This document shows positions 1 to 8,596 of a stretch of DNA of 22,098 bases, one piece after another (positions within the stretch are counted from its first letter, which is position 1; each line of letters opens with the position of its first letter). The notes under the pieces are model-generated. The model was not told the DNA's origin. It did no database searches and saw only the letters and a program-made list of their open reading frames with translations. The translations under genes and the position numbers were made by a program. The stretch lies in contig WQST01000013.1 in assembly GCA_009787745.1 (NCBI GenBank), positions 2,651 to 24,748 on the forward strand, written 5' to 3'. The DNA comes from Lachnospiraceae bacterium. Its GTDB lineage: Bacteria; Bacillota; Clostridia; Lachnospirales; Lachnospiraceae.

Positions 1-783
1 CGCGATCGTCGGAATTAAGACAATGACAAGGGCGGCGAACAAAGCACCCCAATCTGTGCGGTAGCCAATCCGAACATAAAGATCGGCAATCCCAATCGAT
101 AGCGTCATTTTCTTCGGATCGGTTAACATAACTAATGCAAGTGGATAATCATTCCAGATTGCCATCGCCGACAGCATACAAACCGTCATGATTCCCGGTT
201 TCGCCATCGGGAAGATGATTTGCGTGAGAATACGGAAATTTCCGCATCCGTCGATTCGGGCGGCTTCTTCATAATCAATCGGGATTGTTTTCATAAAACC
301 AACCATTAAGAAAATGGAGAACGAAAACTGCGTGACCGCGATCAGAATCGCATAAGGGATTATTTTATTAGTCATGCCCAAACTTCTCATCTGCATGAAC
401 AACGGTGTCATAATATAATTGCCTTTGATAAAAATTCCCGCCATAAAAACGGCAAGGATCAGTGACGAGCCGAAAAATTTATATCGTGCCAGCACATATG
501 AGCAAGGGATAACGCAAATGACCACAACGGTCAAGAGGACAATAACCGATAAAATCGAGTTCGCGAAATTGATCGGAATATTCGTTGCTTCGAAAGCGCG
601 CGCATAGTTTTCGATTTCGAAACCTTGCGGAATCGAGTAGGGGTTCTCCATAAACTCTGAATTAGATTTAAGTGACGCAAAGACATTCCAAAGCACGGGG
701 TAAAGTGACACTACCGTCACTGATAATAAGAAAAGACGCGACAGCCATCTTAAGGTAATAGTTTTAGCGTTAATACGATCCAT
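1..783 (-). CDS. Carbohydrate ABC transporter permease, MalG-like (3' end beyond window)
   Basis: This is the inner-membrane permease of a sugar importer, paired with the neighbouring MalF-like permease. The reading frame is open from the ATG at 783 to the left edge (261 codons seen), so the C-terminus is missing. The N-terminus begins MDRINAKTITLRWL and leads into a first membrane segment around residues 14-32. The cytoplasmic EAA loop that docks on the ATPase is clear: EEAARIDGCGN followed by an FP-containing stretch, at about residues 180-205. AGGA lies about 8 nt before the ATG. The gene follows the other permease by 56 nt in the same direction, so the order binding protein, MalF type, MalG type is the usual one. 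No ATPase gene is seen in the window; importers of this family often share a distant MsmK-type ATPase. The substrate cannot be told from the sequence. Confidence 0.9.
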   Translation of the reverse strand, partial: MDRINAKTITLRWLSRLFLLSVTVVSLYPVLWNVFASLKSNSEFMENPYSIPQGFEIENYARAFEATNIPINFANSILSVIVLLTVVVICVIPCSYVLARYKFFGSSLILAVFMAGIFIKGNYIMTPLFMQMRSLGMTNKIIPYAILIAVTQFSFSIFLMVGFMKTIPIDYEEAARIDGCGNFRILTQIIFPMAKPGIMTVCMLSAMAIWNDYPLALVMLTDPKKMTLSIGIADLYVRIGYRTDWGALFAALVIVLIPTIA

Positions 784-807
784 ATTTTATCCTTTCTATG
801 CTCCCAA

Positions 808-834
808 TCATTCTCGCTTACGCTCAGGATGACA
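808..834. repeat. Single copy of a CCTGAGCG-type palindromic repeat between the permease genes
   Basis: The minus strand reads TGTCATCCTGAGCG then TAAGCGAGAATGA, an imperfect hairpin. The same sequence family makes the left arm of the larger inverted repeat at 11378-11453. It lies in the 56-nt gap between two co-transcribed permease genes. It could be an mRNA-stabilising stem or just a dispersed REP-like repeat. Confidence 0.6.
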
Positions 835-839
835 TAAAC

Positions 840-1742
840 CTAATCTATTTTTTCATTCCGATTTGTTACGAAGCGTGAATAAGCCGCCAAACCTATTGCC
901 AATGCCAAAGTAAATGCCGTGATCGCCATTGCATAACCATACTCACCATTCGTTATGCCTTGCTTATATATGTAGGAAAGCAAGACTGTCGAAGCACCAT
1001 TAGGGCCGCCGCCTGTCATAACCGAGGATAATGTAAAGCTTGCGTCTAAAATGCCGGAAACAGAGAAGATAAATGTGATTCCGACGATATTTTTAATCAG
1101 CGGTAAAGTAATGCTGAATAGTTTTCGAAAAGGGCCTGCCCCGTCAATCGAAGCGGCTTCATATATTTCGGCGGAGATACCGTCAATCGCCGCGATATGC
1201 ATAACCATGAAATAACCTGCCGATTGCCAGATAAAAGCCGCGGCAATCGTCCATAAAGCGGTTTTGGGATCACCCATCCAAGGATGATTTGCCAGATCCT
1301 CAAATCCTAAAGCACCCAAAATACCATTCAATAAACCGAAACGGGGATGAAAGACAAAAGAGAAAATGATACTGATAACCGAAAGCGACAGCATACTGGG
1401 GAAGAAGAAAATCGTCCGATAAAAACCGCGCTCCTTTAACTTTGACTGAGTGACCATAAAAGCCAGTAAGAGTGAACAGGAGATTGTAATAATCGGCGCC
1501 GCTGCCAGAAGTTTTAGGGTGTTTTGTAACGCTTGGACGAAGCGCTTATCTTTGAACATCGATGTGTAATTCTTAAAACCGATATATTCGGCGTCGAAAT
1601 AACTTAATGCCCTTGCGTTGGTCAAAGAAAGCCACATAACCTGAATAGTCGGCCAAATAATGAAATAAAACGTTAAGATGATAGCGGGAAGCATACATGC
1701 TAAGATGAATAACCAAGGTGTTTTTCTGAATTTACTTTTCAC
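840..1742 (-). CDS. Carbohydrate ABC transporter permease, MalF/UgpA-like
   Basis: This is the first permease of the sugar importer. It has about six predicted membrane segments, the first near residues 10-32 (WLFILACMLPAIILTFYF). The EAA loop reads EIYEAASIDGAGPF followed by ITLPLIKN, at about residues 195-225. Length (300-304 aa) is normal for the family. The frame extends to an ATG at 1754, but that ATG has no ribosome binding site. A GTG at 1742 has GGGAG five bases upstream and gives the usual family N-terminus (M-KSKFRKTPWL), so I prefer it. The gene lies downstream of the solute-binding lipoprotein gene, with a stem-loop in between. Function as a sugar permease subunit is firm; the substrate is unknown. 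Confidence 0.9.
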   Translation of the reverse strand: MKSKFRKTPWLFILACMLPAIILTFYFIIWPTIQVMWLSLTNARALSYFDAEYIGFKNYTSMFKDKRFVQALQNTLKLLAAAPIITISCSLLLAFMVTQSKLKERGFYRTIFFFPSMLSLSVISIIFSFVFHPRFGLLNGILGALGFEDLANHPWMGDPKTALWTIAAAFIWQSAGYFMVMHIAAIDGISAEIYEAASIDGAGPFRKLFSITLPLIKNIVGITFIFSVSGILDASFTLSSVMTGGGPNGASTVLLSYIYKQGITNGEYGYAMAITAFTLALAIGLAAYSRFVTNRNEKID

Positions 1743-1782
1743 CGTCACTCCCATCCGTGCTTTTGCACAATCCTACGGGTTA

Positions 1783-1815
1783 AGCAGGCACCCTGTCGAA
1801 TATCGGGCGCCTGCT
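1783..1815 (-). promoter_or_regulatory. Intercistronic stem-loop between binding-protein and permease genes
   Basis: In the leftward transcript AGCAGGCGCCC pairs with GGGUGCCUGCU: 11 pairs including one G-U, with an 11-nt loop. No T-run follows, so it is not a standard intrinsic terminator. Stems in this position in binding-protein operons commonly protect the upstream mRNA, so that the binding protein is made in excess over the permeases. That role is inferred here. Confidence 0.65.
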
Positions 1816-1835
1816 TTGATAGTTTAAGTTGCCGA

Positions 1836-3251
1836 TTAGTGACCGTCAGCCATTGCCTGATAAGCATCATCGATATTCTTAGCCCATTCGGCGGCGGTCA
1901 TTCTTCCTGACATAACATCGGAAAGAGGTTCAAAGATTTCATCACTATAGATAACTCTGGTTCCTTCGGGAGGAGCCGCAAAACCTTGAATCATGCCTGC
2001 TGCGCCGGGTTCTGTATAAGCGCCGTACATTCCGAAAGTATCGGGCGTAAGGTATGGTTCAACTAAGTCAAGGGCATTCGTGGTCGCCATAACAGCGCCG
2101 CCGTTTAATCTGGCATATGCCTCAACGGCTTTATCGGTATAGAGGAAGCGTAAGAATAATTTCGCTCCTTCAGGGTTAGCACATGCCGCAGGGATCGAGA
2201 ACTGCTCAACACCTGAGAAAACATAGCGGGTATCGCCTGATTTCATAACAGGGGGAGGGGTTAAGCCGAATTGATAGCCTGCGGCTCTGTCAGCGTCCGC
2301 CATTTCGCCTTCCATCCACGTTCCGTTAGGGATGAATAAAGCTTCGTTCATCATTTGGGCAGCTTGTGAATCAGTATGGTTAAGAGCTACCGTACCGGGC
2401 ATTAAATAACCGCCTGAGTAAATTTTGGCAAAGTTCTCAAGGACTGCTAATGAACGTGAATCTGACCAAATACCCGGGGTAAAATCTTCAATTTGAGAAT
2501 AATCATTGCCGAGATGGGACGCAAGGGCAGGGAAAAGAACACTTTCAATATATCCCGGGTAAATGCCCTGATATGTGAATAATGACATTCCTTCTGCTTT
2601 AGCTTTGTCGCCAAGGTCAAAGAAATCATCCCACGTTACGGGTACGCTCCAGCCTTTTTCGGCAAAGAGATTTTTGTTGTAAATAAGACCCATCGGGCTC
2701 ACATTACCCGGTGCTAAGAAAATTTTGCCATCCCCGTAAGGTGAGCATTTGTAACTGTCAAGGAAACCGTCGATGATTTTGTTCTTTAAGGCGGCGTCCG
2801 TATCGAACTGCGGTCCGTTAAATACATCGGTCAAATCCAAAAGACCGCGGTCTTTGATTAAAGCGGCAACGATACCTGTCTGGTCATTGTCGTTTAAGTT
2901 GAGGAAATCAGGGGGATTTCCGGCGACGATTTCAGGGCGGATGATATCGCCGATGTTAGGGCTGATTTGCATATTAACTGTGTAACCTGTTTCCGCTTCG
3001 AACAGACCAACGACTTCATCCCAGAAATCACGTCCGTAGCCGCCTTCGAAGATAGCGATGTTAAGGACTAAGTTTTCTTCGGCGCCGCCACCTGAATTGC
3101 CGGCGGGAGCTGTCGTCGTTGTATTGCTGTCGGTTGTGGTATTTGTGGTCGTATTATTACTGCTGTTGCTTGTGTCATTGTTGTTATTGTTGCCGCCGCA
3201 ACCGGCGAGAACAAGAGTTGTAACCAATAAAAGACTGATTAACTTTTTCAT
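1836..3251 (-). CDS. Extracellular solute-binding lipoprotein of the sugar ABC importer (family 1 type)
   Basis: A membrane-anchored sugar receptor on the outer face of the cell. The signal peptide MKKLISLLLVTTLVLAGC has a lipobox (LAGC) with acylated Cys18. A low-complexity Asn/Thr/Ser tether follows to about residue 58, then a ~410-residue bilobal binding fold. Typical family sequences are seen: NLVLNIAIFEGGYGRDFWDE at the start, IYNKNLFAEKGWSVPVTWDD in the middle, and AAEWAKNIDDAYQA at the end. Length 471 aa is normal. The start is supported by AAAGGAGG seven bases upstream of the ATG. It is the first gene of the leftward importer operon and is divergent from the kinase gene, the standard layout for YesMN-controlled sugar uptake. 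Ligand unknown. Confidence 0.94.
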   Translation of the reverse strand: MKKLISLLLVTTLVLAGCGGNNNNNDTSNSSNNTTTNTTTDSNTTTTAPAGNSGGGAEENLVLNIAIFEGGYGRDFWDEVVGLFEAETGYTVNMQISPNIGDIIRPEIVAGNPPDFLNLNDNDQTGIVAALIKDRGLLDLTDVFNGPQFDTDAALKNKIIDGFLDSYKCSPYGDGKIFLAPGNVSPMGLIYNKNLFAEKGWSVPVTWDDFFDLGDKAKAEGMSLFTYQGIYPGYIESVLFPALASHLGNDYSQIEDFTPGIWSDSRSLAVLENFAKIYSGGYLMPGTVALNHTDSQAAQMMNEALFIPNGTWMEGEMADADRAAGYQFGLTPPPVMKSGDTRYVFSGVEQFSIPAACANPEGAKLFLRFLYTDKAVEAYARLNGGAVMATTNALDLVEPYLTPDTFGMYGAYTEPGAAGMIQGFAAPPEGTRVIYSDEIFEPLSDVMSGRMTAAEWAKNIDDAYQAMADGH

Positions 3252-3308
3252 TTTTTTCCTCCTTTGGAAATGAAATTATTGCTTATAGACAAATTGTACA
3301 TATTATTG

Positions 3309-3314
3309 TGTCAA
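3309..3314 (-). promoter_or_regulatory. Possible -35 element (TTGACA) for the sugar importer operon
   Basis: TTGACA is read on the minus strand 58-63 nt upstream of the binding-protein start. The best -10 candidates (TCTATA at 19-nt spacing, TATAAG at 21) are poor. An activator may be needed, which fits control by the divergent AraC-type regulator, but this is inference. Confidence 0.35.
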
Positions 3315-3351
3315 ATTGCCATAGATTTGATTGTTTTATACATGGACTATA

Positions 3352-3380
3352 TTGACATTCTATTTTTTTATTGTTAATAT
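3352..3380 (+). promoter_or_regulatory. Sigma-A promoter for the kinase-regulator operon
   Basis: TTGACA at 3352-3357 and TAATAT at 3375-3380 are separated by exactly 17 nt and lie about 72 nt before the kinase ATG. They are within the 201-nt divergent intergenic region, which is AT-rich and otherwise shows no clear hairpin. Confidence 0.75.
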
Positions 3381-3452
3381 TAAATCTAGCACAGCAATCT
3401 TCCGCCCGCATACCTGCAAATTTTTCCAACCAATTTTTTACAGGAGAAACAA

Positions 3453-5180
3453 ATGCGCCTAGAAACCTATCTACGCAGTTTCAGTGTCAGAACCCGCCTT
3501 TTAGCGGCGCTCCTATTCGTCTCGATTATCCCCGCCGTCTCGATCGGCGCATACGCATACAATACCTATCTTCATTCCATCACCGAAAAGCTGACCGACT
3601 CCTATATCCACGCCATCAATCAAATGAATGTCTCCCTAACGCTTGAACTGGAACGTTACAAAAATTTCCTCGACGACGTTTCCGTTTCGGAGGAAGTTCA
3701 GGAATTAATGAATGAAAATCGCGGCGGCGCTCCGCTGAGAAGAGCCGTTGATGCGATTATTCCCGATAAAAGCGGATATTTCCGCGCTTTGCGAGTAATT
3801 GACCGAAATGGTCAACTGCTTTATGATACAGGGTTTGCCGGTATTTATACGATGAGCGAACACCAAAACCTGCTTAAGGTCACAGAGGATGCATCACCGC
3901 AGGTTAGTTTGAGTAATGTTTCCGCGTCCTCGACAGGAAGCTTGGTAATTGGGCGCAAAATATATCTTTTTCCGTCAGGGTTTGAGCATATCGGTTATAT
4001 TTTCGTTTTTTTCAGTAATACATTACTTAACCGCAATATTTTAAACGATAATTCATTAGGCGATGGTAAAGTGGTATTGCTTTCGGAAGACGGAATTGTA
4101 TTAGCAGGAAATACCCGTAATCCTGTCGCGTATTTTGAACAGGATTTGTTTCAACGGATGCTTGAATCCAATAAAGCGGGCGAAAAATCCTTTTTAGTCG
4201 ATATCGACGGCGTTCGCTCGTTAATTGTCTTTAGCCACAATATTAACTACAGTTCTTATTTAGTCGCCATCATCCCGATGTCTTTTATTAATGAAGCGGC
4301 GGCGCAAACAGGGCGGAACCTTTCCTTAAGCGTGGCTCTTGCGGCGATTGTGAGCGTGGCTCTTTCATTAATAATTTATCAAAGCGTCAACGGACCGATC
4401 CATAATATCATCCACAAAATTCAGGCAAAAGACAAAAGTAAGAAAGATAGCCTTCCTGATGAAAGCGCTGATGAAATCGGCTTTCTCGCCCGAACAATCG
4501 ATCTTTACACAAGCGACCTTGAAGAAATGACGAAAATGCGGATCATTGACCAGCGCAGGAAGCGCGAACTTGAACTTGAAGCCCTCCAATATCAAATCAA
4601 TCCGCATTTCGTTTTTAATACCCTTAATTCGCTTCGTTGGGTCGCGGTGATGGGGAATGCGCCGATCCAAGTAAGTGACGGGCTTAAGTCGCTTTCGCAG
4701 TTAATGCGTAGTGTTCTGCTAAATAATGATGAAATGGTTAGCTTAAGGGAAGAATTGGCTAATCTTTCGCATTATTTTATCATCCAGAAAATCAGGTATG
4801 CCGATTGTTTCGAAGTCATTAATGAAGTTGATGAGACGGTTATGGAAAGTTTGATTCCGCGGTTTATTTTACAACCGCTCGCGGAAAATGCGGTACTGCA
4901 TGGTACTGAGGGCGGGACGGTTAATATTAAGATAACACTTCGCTGTGTTAGAACGGCGGGCGGGGTTTTGATGGAAATCATCGACAATGGGCGCGGTTTC
5001 GATCCTTTGAAAATAAAAGATTTATCCGCGGGGCGCTTTTCAGGTATCGGTTTGAACAATGTTAATGAGCGTTTGAAGCTATATTTCGGTGATAATCATG
5101 GACTGGAGATTATTTCAAGCCAAGGCGAGGGGACGACATGCCGCGTTTTCGTTCCAGGTAAAGGAGAATCAGATGTATAA
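3453..5180 (+). CDS. Sensor histidine kinase, YesM-like (His_kinase family)
   Basis: A membrane sensor that phosphorylates the adjacent AraC-type regulator. Order along the 575 residues: membrane segment about 17-39; an extracellular Cache-like sensor region about 40-288; second membrane segment 290-312; a HAMP-like linker; the His_kinase box QINPHFVFNTLNSLRW with phospho-His385; and a HATPase_c domain. The ATPase N-box includes LAENAVLHG (Asn479), the G1 box IDNGRGF (Asp511), and the G2 stretch GIGLNNVNERL. The ATG at 3453 follows CAGGAGAAACAA. The gene overlaps the regulator gene by 8 nt, so the two are translationally coupled. Divergence from a sugar importer suggests that it senses the sugar, or the sugar-loaded binding protein, outside the cell. 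Confidence 0.92.
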   Translation: MRLETYLRSFSVRTRLLAALLFVSIIPAVSIGAYAYNTYLHSITEKLTDSYIHAINQMNVSLTLELERYKNFLDDVSVSEEVQELMNENRGGAPLRRAVDAIIPDKSGYFRALRVIDRNGQLLYDTGFAGIYTMSEHQNLLKVTEDASPQVSLSNVSASSTGSLVIGRKIYLFPSGFEHIGYIFVFFSNTLLNRNILNDNSLGDGKVVLLSEDGIVLAGNTRNPVAYFEQDLFQRMLESNKAGEKSFLVDIDGVRSLIVFSHNINYSSYLVAIIPMSFINEAAAQTGRNLSLSVALAAIVSVALSLIIYQSVNGPIHNIIHKIQAKDKSKKDSLPDESADEIGFLARTIDLYTSDLEEMTKMRIIDQRRKRELELEALQYQINPHFVFNTLNSLRWVAVMGNAPIQVSDGLKSLSQLMRSVLLNNDEMVSLREELANLSHYFIIQKIRYADCFEVINEVDETVMESLIPRFILQPLAENAVLHGTEGGTVNIKITLRCVRTAGGVLMEIIDNGRGFDPLKIKDLSAGRFSGIGLNNVNERLKLYFGDNHGLEIISSQGEGTTCRVFVPGKGESDV

Positions 5181-5913
5181 GGTTTTATTTGCGGAAGATG
5201 AAGCTATTATGCGGAAAGCCTTTCATCAAATGCTTGATTGGGACAGTACGGAATTCGATTTAGCGGCCGTCGTCTCAAACGGGCAAGAGGCGCTTTCATA
5301 TCTTGTTGAAAACCATGTTGATATCGTAATTACCGATCTTCTGATGCCTGTGATGACGGGAATTGAGTTAATTCAGGCTTTAAAAGCCCGGGATTTTAAC
5401 GGGATTATTATTGTGCTTAGTAATTATGCGGATTTCAATCTCGTTAGGCAGGCACTAACGCAGGGCGCGTCCGATTATGTCCTGAAACTTGATATAGATG
5501 GTGATGTTTTGCTTACTCATTTAAATACTGCCGCCGCGCAGTTAAGGAATGGGGATATTGATTATCTTAAGGAGTTAGAAAAGTATAAGAGCTGCAAAAA
5601 AGAAGTTCTTGATGTCCTTCGGTATTTGAATCTTCATTATACGGAAAAGTTAAGCTTGGATGATATCGCCAATGCGGTTAATTTAAACCGCAGTTATATC
5701 TGCCGTATTTTTAAACAGGAAACAGGGCAATCGATGTTTAATTATCTCAACGACCTGCGCATGAAAAAAGCCGGGGAAATAATTGAAGAAGGAAATGTCT
5801 ATATCCGTGAAGTAGCCGCGTTAGTAGGATTCGACGATCCGTTTTATTTCGCGCGGGTTTTTAAGAAATACTATCAGGTCACGCCAACGGAGTACCGGCG
5901 GGAGAAGATTTAG
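5173..5913 (+). CDS. Response regulator with AraC-type DNA-binding domain, YesN-like
   Basis: Partner of the preceding kinase and probable activator of the sugar importer operon. Receiver domain residues 1-120: acidic pair E9/D10, phospho-acceptor Asp55 in DIVITDLLMPVMTG, Ser83, Lys105. The C-terminal AraC domain covers about 145-246, with two helix-turn-helix units (LSLDDIANAVNLNRSYICRI and IREVAALVGFDDPFYFARVF) and the family ending TPTEYRREK. The start is taken as ATG 5173: it has AAAGGAG five to six bases upstream and starts exactly at the receiver domain, whereas the frame's more distant ATG at 5089 lies deep inside the kinase gene. At 246 aa it is shorter than YesN proteins with a long middle region; the linker is brief. 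It ends 15 nt from the convergent lipoprotein gene, with no visible terminator. Confidence 0.92.
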   Translation: MYKVLFAEDEAIMRKAFHQMLDWDSTEFDLAAVVSNGQEALSYLVENHVDIVITDLLMPVMTGIELIQALKARDFNGIIIVLSNYADFNLVRQALTQGASDYVLKLDIDGDVLLTHLNTAAAQLRNGDIDYLKELEKYKSCKKEVLDVLRYLNLHYTEKLSLDDIANAVNLNRSYICRIFKQETGQSMFNYLNDLRMKKAGEIIEEGNVYIREVAALVGFDDPFYFARVFKKYYQVTPTEYRREKI

Positions 5914-5928
5914 GGAATATTGCCGGCT

Positions 5929-8199
5929 TTACTTAATTTCCGCCAAGTAAATATTCACGCGGCTTTGTATAATATCCGCAACTTCCTCGGCGGTTTTCTG
6001 ACCGGCGAAATAGAAGTCGGCTTCTCCTAATATTATATCCATAACTCCGCTATCAATCTTATATTCATGAGTTTCCAGCGAGTAGATGAGTTCGATAATC
6101 TTATCTGTTTCCTCGTTTGTTAAAGCAGGGTCGAAAGTAACGGTAATACCATCATATGTTCTGGTATATCTCTCCTCCGTTGATATTGTAAGCGCTTCCG
6201 CCATTTTATTAAGAGCTTCCTTATGAACAGGAAATCCAACCATTTTTCCGCTACTCACATTTAACATATGATTAACCCCCGAAAATTGAAAATCTGTCAA
6301 AATCCCTTTCACATACTCCCATGCGCCGTCCTTAACCGCGGAATTAGCGGAAATGGCCATCCGAAAATGTAAAGTAGCATAAGACCCTGCGGTACCGTTT
6401 ATAGTCGGAAATCCGACATAAGCTATCGGTTCACCGAAGTAAATAAGTTCTGGTATCTTTGCATCCAGAAAACCCCACATTGTACTATTCCTAAACAATA
6501 TTCTTCCTTCTATATAATCGTCTATCGTCGCGTCTATATACGGATTCGGAATATACTGATTGATGGTTTTAAGCATAGAAATAAATTCAGGTGTGTTGAA
6601 TTTATTCAAATTAGCCATATCCAATAATATAGCGTTACTAAGTATTTTTCTCTTTGATATATGCCTGGTAAACATAGATGCAATCGGTATTGTCACCTCT
6701 TTATGCTCATCTAAGTAAAATGCGAAATCATCCCAAGTAAATTTAGCTTTTTCGTTGCTTTCTTCACCAAATATAGAAGCAGGACTCATCACTGTTTCAA
6801 CCACAAAACCTGTTGCGACCGAATATAACTTTCCGTTTGTTTCTTGCATTTTTAAGATATTAGGCAAATAATTACTCCGTTCAAGGTCAGGGTCTTTATC
6901 AATAAATTCGTACAAATCGGCATAATATCCTTTTTCACCATAACTATCAATGGGCATATTAGGAGAAATCATAAGAATATCAGGGATTTTTCCTGATGCC
7001 AAATCCAAATTTAATTCGGTGATAGCTTCAGAAAAAGTCTTCCCCTCTTTATAATAATTTTTGATTTCAATATAATATTCAAAATTATTCCGATTAAATT
7101 CAATAATTGTACCATTTAATGCAAAAGTATCATGCATCGTAACAAGCGTGATAACTTTCTTACTCATATTTGGGGGAGTGTCTGTTTTTTCAAGCTTGAC
7201 TAAGGTATGGGAAGCTTTAACTGTATGAGCTACTTCTCTCGTATAATCGGATTCAATCACGAAAATTGATTTGTTTAACATCACAACATGCCCATGACTA
7301 TTAATTTGTCTTTTAATATTCTGAACCGACCAGTCGATCAGTTCAACACGTTTTTCGTCTTTCAAATTATGACCGAAAATCTTCTCGTCTGTGCTTTCAA
7401 GAAAATCATACTCATCACCACCGCTTATATAATAAATGGACATAAAATTATTGCCGTCCCACGTAGTATCAAATTGAAGGTTTTCGCCTAACTCCTGCTC
7501 TTTTGCCTTTATTTCACGGAAAAATGTCTCAAAGTTCACACCCCGTGTTGCTGTTTCCGCTAAAACCCTGTCATCAGGCAGTTTGAAAATATTTTTAAGG
7601 TTTTGGGGTTCATAGATTAAGTTACCATTACTATCAAAAACGGCAGTATAGCGCTCTTCTGTGCAAATATAGAAAAAACCGTCTTCTCCGACAAGGAAAG
7701 ACCTTATATCAGACGAGTATAAATTCGGTTGCTCATTTAATAGCGTTACTGTTTTAGTATTATTTCCTGTTTGATCATAACAATCGATATAAGTTTCGCT
7801 ATATCCCAAGCCACCGTCGGTTTCGATTATTTGCGAGTACAAAAACCAAAAAAAGCCGTTTTCATCTACATAAGCATCGCTAAACCAACCATCATCACCG
7901 CTTTCTGTATTATCAGGAGCCGCAAAGATAATTTCCGAAAGCTGATTGCCGTTCTCATCATATGTAATCGCTTTTATTGCTTCTTCCTTATTTTCATCCG
8001 CAAAAGTGCCAATCAAAACAAGCTTATCCTCAAAGCCTGTAATTTTTAAGATTCTTTTTAGATTGATTTCGGTGAGAAACTCAGTTTTATAGTGGATATT
8101 ATCGACAGTTTCGGCATTTACAAGAGAACTTTTACTATCGCAAGCAGAAAGGAAGATAACTGAAATTAATAATGATATGCTGAAAATTATGCTTTTCAT
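5929..8199 (-). CDS. Large lipoprotein A: beta-rich (propeller-like) N-terminal half plus solute-binding-protein-like C-terminal half
   Basis: A surface lipoprotein of 756 aa. The signal peptide ends in the lipobox LSAC with Cys20. Residues about 30-345 are rich in short beta-strand and Asp/Asn-Gly turn sequences (DGWFSDAYVDENGFFWFLY, VGEDGFFYICTEERYTAVFD), suggesting a beta-propeller. From about 350 the protein resembles an ABC solute-binding protein: VITLVTMHDTF start, GTIIEFNRNN, LDLASGKIPDILMI, GKLYSVATGFVVET, NSAVKDGAWEYVKGIL. AGGAG lies nine bases before the ATG. It is the last gene of the left unit of a tandem duplication and is preceded by two small secreted-peptide genes and a 13-bp stem-loop. 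No permease or ATPase accompanies it, so transport is doubtful; a receptor, sensor or peptide-binding role is inference. The closest relative in the window is lipoprotein B. Confidence 0.85.
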   Translation of the reverse strand: MKSIIFSISLLISVIFLSACDSKSSLVNAETVDNIHYKTEFLTEINLKRILKITGFEDKLVLIGTFADENKEEAIKAITYDENGNQLSEIIFAAPDNTESGDDGWFSDAYVDENGFFWFLYSQIIETDGGLGYSETYIDCYDQTGNNTKTVTLLNEQPNLYSSDIRSFLVGEDGFFYICTEERYTAVFDSNGNLIYEPQNLKNIFKLPDDRVLAETATRGVNFETFFREIKAKEQELGENLQFDTTWDGNNFMSIYYISGGDEYDFLESTDEKIFGHNLKDEKRVELIDWSVQNIKRQINSHGHVVMLNKSIFVIESDYTREVAHTVKASHTLVKLEKTDTPPNMSKKVITLVTMHDTFALNGTIIEFNRNNFEYYIEIKNYYKEGKTFSEAITELNLDLASGKIPDILMISPNMPIDSYGEKGYYADLYEFIDKDPDLERSNYLPNILKMQETNGKLYSVATGFVVETVMSPASIFGEESNEKAKFTWDDFAFYLDEHKEVTIPIASMFTRHISKRKILSNAILLDMANLNKFNTPEFISMLKTINQYIPNPYIDATIDDYIEGRILFRNSTMWGFLDAKIPELIYFGEPIAYVGFPTINGTAGSYATLHFRMAISANSAVKDGAWEYVKGILTDFQFSGVNHMLNVSSGKMVGFPVHKEALNKMAEALTISTEERYTRTYDGITVTFDPALTNEETDKIIELIYSLETHEYKIDSGVMDIILGEADFYFAGQKTAEEVADIIQSRVNIYLAEIK

Positions 8200-8231
8200 G
8201 AAAATACGCTCCTAATAAATGATAGAACATA

Positions 8232-8265
8232 CGCAACTCATATACTTAATCATATATGAGTTGCG
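8232..8265 (-). promoter_or_regulatory. Strong stem-loop between peptide A and lipoprotein A
   Basis: CGCAACTCATATA and TATATGAGTTGCG form a perfect 13-bp stem with an 8-nt loop, 33 nt upstream of the lipoprotein start. There is no T-run on the transcribed strand, so it is probably an mRNA stability or partial attenuation element. It would let the peptide be made in excess of the lipoprotein. Confidence 0.65.
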
Positions 8266-8289
8266 CTAAATTATTATATTTAAATATAG

Positions 8290-8508
8290 TTAACTACGTC
8301 TCGTTTGAGAACATGAAGAACATGTATGCCGAACATAGAACACTCCATTATCTTCATGACCGGAATGTAAACATGCTCCATAGCAACGTACACCAGGTGG
8401 GCGATAATGTTCCCCACTTACATAACATGCAGCATGAGCAGATATGCTGCTTGTTGCTAACACAACAAACATCATAGCAATTGGCAAAATCTTTTTAATA
8501 CTTTTCAT
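8290..8508 (-). CDS. Small secreted Cys/His peptide A
   Basis: A 72-residue secreted peptide of unknown function. Residues 1-26 form a Sec signal peptide (MKSIKKILPIAMM, then a hydrophobic run ending SAHA), with cleavage expected after AHA at about 26. The mature part, about 46 aa, has Cys28, 42, 46, 63 and 66 and several His. It contains the conserved core HYRPPGVRCYG, followed by C-x-H and NGV and ending HTCSSC. AAAGGAG is seven bases before the ATG. It is paralogous to peptides B and C in this window and lies between peptide B and lipoprotein A. A disulfide-stabilised or metal-binding exported peptide is plausible. No modification enzyme, exporter or immunity gene is nearby, so bacteriocin function is not supported. 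Confidence 0.8.
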   Translation of the reverse strand: MKSIKKILPIAMMFVVLATSSISAHAACYVSGEHYRPPGVRCYGACLHSGHEDNGVFYVRHTCSSCSQTRRS

Positions 8509-8596
8509 TCACATCTCCTTTTTCAATAAAAAACAATTTTTCACGTTCTGCAAGCAACACAAAATGTATTAATTTATACTTTCAAACAAAGCAACG

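Noticed and set aside
3371..3646. Rightward 91-codon frame at the start of the kinase gene
   Set aside because: Alternative frame overlapping the kinase coding sequence, with no ribosome site or domain-like sequence.
5089..5172. Upstream extension of the AraC-type regulator
   Set aside because: Lies inside the kinase gene; receiver domain homology and AAAGGAG mark the start at 5173.
8256..8477. Rightward frame over peptide A
   Set aside because: Antisense to a conserved secreted-peptide gene that has a signal peptide, ribosome site and two paralogues.
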